NCBI GenBank assembly: GCA_001683895.1
Contig: LXQJ01000050.1
Location: 19,569 to 83,568, forward strand
Direction of reading: 5' to 3'
DNA: 64,000 nucleotides
DNA from: Luteimonas sp. ANT-B3E
GTDB taxonomy: Bacteria > Pseudomonadota > Gammaproteobacteria > Xanthomonadales > Xanthomonadaceae
Positions 62,104-64,000 of the stretch are shown here, one piece after another. Each line of letters begins with the position of its first letter. Position 1 is the stretch's first letter. A program made the position numbers and the translations under genes. The notes under the pieces are model-generated. The model ran no database searches. It was not told the DNA's origin and saw nothing but the letters and a program-made list of their open reading frames with translations.

Positions 62104-62179
62104 CGTCGTACCTGGCGCAGCGGCGCACGCGGGGCGTGCCGGGCGCGCAGTCTACCTGCGCGCCCGTAGGCGCCGGCCT

Positions 62180-64000
62180 TCACTCCTTCGCCGGGACGCC
62201 CATTTCCTTCAGCAGCTGCGGCGCCGGATAAACCTCCTGCATGATCCAGCGCATGTAGCGCTGGTCGACGGAGATCATCCGCGTCATCACCGGGTCGAAC
62301 ACCCAGTTGCTGCTGACTGACTCCCAGTTGCCGTCGAACGCCAGCCCGACCAGGCGGCCGCGGGCGTCGAGCACCGGCGAGCCGGAATTGCCGCCGGTGA
62401 TGTCGAGGTCGGACAGGAAGTTGACCGGCACCGTTTTCAGGCGACGGTCCGCAAGGCCGCCGTAACGCTTGGCGGCGACCGCATCCAGCAGCGCCTGCGG
62501 CGCGTCGAAGGGCTCCTGGCCGGTGTGCTTTGCGGCGACTTCTTCCAGCTTCGTGAAGGGCTGCTGCGGGGTACCGTCGAGCTTGGTGTACGGCTTGACG
62601 TTGCCGAAGGTGAGGCGCAGCGAGGAGTTGGCGTCCGGGTAGACGAACTCGCCGCGGCTCTTCTTGTAGTCGGCAACGGCCTGCAGGTACACCGGGCGCG
62701 CAGCCAGTGAATCGCCTGCGCGCGCCTTGCGCTCCTGCTCCAGTGCCAGCAGCGTCGGCATCACCGCCACCGCGTACCTGATCGCCGGGTCCTTGCTGGA
62801 CTCGAACGCCGCGCGGTCGGCTGTGAGCCACTTCATGCGCTCGTCGTTGCCGGTCAGCGCGCTGCGGCCGAGACGGTCCAGCGCGCGGTCGACGGCGCGC
62901 GCGTCGTTGCCGCCGAGCCAGGCATCGACCGCCTTCACGCGCTGCGCCGCGGGCAGCTTCAGGTACTCGCCCAGCCAGTAGCGCTGCAGCTCGCGGTCCA
63001 TCGCCGGCACGTAGCGGCGCTCCATTTGCTGCATTCCGCCCTCGATGGTCGGCAGGTCACGCTGCTGGTAGCCCTGCTCGCGCTGCGCATCCGGCTTGGC
63101 GCGCTCAATCGCCAGCCGGTACAGGCGGGTCGCGGTCGACAGCAGGCCGGTGTTGTTGAACTGGCCCAGCGCAAGATCGCGCTCGCGGGTCGCGACGGCC
63201 TGCACGTTGAGCGCGAGCAGCTGTTCATGCGCGGCGATCGCGGCCTCGCCGTCTGCGCCCTGCCCGGCCAGCCACGCCAGCACCGCGGTCTCCTCGGCGA
63301 GCTTGGTGGCCGCGGCACCGGTGCGCGCAAAGCCGGCCAGCTGGCCGTCGTAGTTCTTCAGCACGTTCTCCCAGCCGCGCATCGTGCTGGCGTACTTGAC
63401 CTCGATCTCCGGGTCCTTGTCGCCGGCGGCGCCGACCAGCGCGGTCAGCGCCTTGTAGTGCCGCGCGATGGTCGGGTACGTCCACTGCTCTGTGTTGCGG
63501 AACTCCTCGACCAGCGCATAGCGGTCGGTGCGGCCCGGATAGCCGGCCACCATCACGAAGTCGTCCGGGCCCAGCGGGCGGTCGGCGATCTTCAGGAAGC
63601 GCTTCGGCTGGTACGGGATGTTGTCGGCGGCAAACGCCGCAGGCTTGCCGTCGCGGCCGACGTAGGCGCGGTAGAACGCGAAGTCGCCCGTGTGCCGCGG
63701 CCACATCCAGTTGTCGATCTCACCGCCGTAGGCACCCACGCTGCCTGGGGGCGCGTACACCAGCCGCACATCGCGGATCTCGAGGTTCTTGAACAGGCGG
63801 TAGGTGTTGCCGCCGGCGAAGCTGTACAGCCGGCAGCGGAAGCCGGCGTCGGCCTCGCAACCGGCGATCAGCGACTTTTCGATGTCATCCAGCGCGCGCG
63901 TGCGCCCTGGCGCATCCGACGCGGCCGCGATCGCCGCCTGCACGCGGTCGGTGACGTCCTCGATACTGTCAAGCGCGAACACGCGTGCACTGGGACCGGC
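62180..64000 (-). CDS. S46-family dipeptidyl-peptidase (DPP7/DAP BII-like), 5' part outside the window
   Basis: The frame is open through the window edge, and the sequence at the end (AGPSARVF) is mid-protein, so the start and the catalytic His lie beyond 64000. Visible features are IDNWMWPRHTGDFAFYRAYVG, with the presumed catalytic Asp, and the nucleophile in TGGNSGSPVLDARGR. A Gly stands 18 residues after that Ser (FDGNWE), the position that in Porphyromonas DPP7/DPP11 separates DPP7 (Gly, hydrophobic P1) from DPP11 (Arg, acidic P1). This points to DPP7-type specificity. These enzymes are secreted and release dipeptides from the N-terminus of peptides. Confidence 0.9.
   Translation of the reverse strand, partial: AGPSARVFALDSIEDVTDRVQAAIAAASDAPGRTRALDDIEKSLIAGCEADAGFRCRLYSFAGGNTYRLFKNLEIRDVRLVYAPPGSVGAYGGEIDNWMWPRHTGDFAFYRAYVGRDGKPAAFAADNIPYQPKRFLKIADRPLGPDDFVMVAGYPGRTDRYALVEEFRNTEQWTYPTIARHYKALTALVGAAGDKDPEIEVKYASTMRGWENVLKNYDGQLAGFARTGAAATKLAEETAVLAWLAGQGADGEAAIAAHEQLLALNVQAVATRERDLALGQFNNTGLLSTATRLYRLAIERAKPDAQREQGYQQRDLPTIEGGMQQMERRYVPAMDRELQRYWLGEYLKLPAAQRVKAVDAWLGGNDARAVDRALDRLGRSALTGNDERMKWLTADRAAFESSKDPAIRYAVAVMPTLLALEQERKARAGDSLAARPVYLQAVADYKKSRGEFVYPDANSSLRLTFGNVKPYTKLDGTPQQPFTKLEEVAAKHTGQEPFDAPQALLDAVAAKRYGGLADRRLKTVPVNFLSDLDITGGNSGSPVLDARGRLVGLAFDGNWESVSSNWVFDPVMTRMISVDQRYMRWIMQEVYPAPQLLKEMGVPAKE

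Noticed and set aside
1-64000. Search for insertion sequences, integrases, prophage, CRISPR repeats, toxin-antitoxin pairs and new defence islands
   Set aside because: No transposase, integrase, regularly spaced repeat or known defence domain was found. The window reads as core chromosomal genes with a few decayed ones.

Overview
The window is high-GC bacterial chromosome, coding on nearly every base, most likely from a gammaproteobacterium of the Xanthomonadaceae/Lysobacteraceae (Lysobacter, Luteimonas, Stenotrophomonas or a near relative). The evidence is gene content and gene order: a smeU1-V-W-U2-X type efflux operon with its divergent LysR gene, an L2-like class A beta-lactamase, an S46 dipeptidyl-peptidase, a desT/desCB-like fatty acid desaturation locus, and the folC-SPOR-purF order. 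I saw no plasmid, phage, insertion sequence, CRISPR array, rRNA or tRNA.

Layout. 0-4.6 kb: desaturase reductase and its divergent TetR regulator around a palindromic operator, a flavoprotein, and an orphan NMT1/THI5-like protein. 4.7-10.7 kb: SRAP protein (3' frameshift), DbpA helicase, a decayed DUF3667 gene, and a prolyl-oligopeptidase-family gene missing its 5' end. 10.8-19.5 kb: beta-lactamase, a TonB-like hypothetical with an indel, MOSC protein, DUF2058 protein, small membrane proteins, GIY-YIG protein, SLC13/RCK permease, HtpG and a DoxX-like protein. 19.6-28.7 kb: the tripartite RND pump operon with two SDR genes and its LysR regulator. 28.7-35.6 kb: one tightly overlapping operon for cytochrome bo3 (cyoABCD), SURF1 and a RegB/RegA-type redox two-component system. 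35.9-41.1 kb: MFS transporter, a broken general-stress-protein gene, a zinc metallopeptidase, a CHAD protein and a PerM/AI-2E-family permease. 41.3-50.8 kb: histidine utilisation genes (hutU, hutF, hutI) interleaved with a DsbA-family protein, a nucleotide pyrophosphatase/phosphodiesterase and an alkylation-repair pair (ada-alkA fusion and ogt). 50.9-54.5 kb: ribosomal protein bTHX and a zinc locus (MerC-like protein, ZnuD-like receptor, Zur). 54.5-64 kb: gltX, lpxH, a ferritin-like DUF455 protein, purF, SPOR protein, folC, a histidine phosphatase and an S46 peptidase running off the window.

Genes that appear to work together: desC/desT (membrane lipid unsaturation and its repressor); smeU1VWU2X with its LysR regulator (drug efflux plus two SDR enzymes); cyoABCD-surf1-regBA (a terminal oxidase co-transcribed with a predicted quinone/thiol sensor); ada-alkA with ogt; and znuD/merC with zur (zinc acquisition under a probable Zur operator). 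Start/stop overlaps of the ATGA or GTGA kind are frequent and were used to choose starts.

Several genes carry lesions: one frameshift each at about 5650 and 12150, two nonsense codons and two frameshifts at 7467-8651, and a frameshift plus a nonsense codon at 37307-37734. Some may be sequencing or assembly errors, but the nonsense substitutions look like real decay. All functional calls are by reading motifs and gene context; no database search was run.
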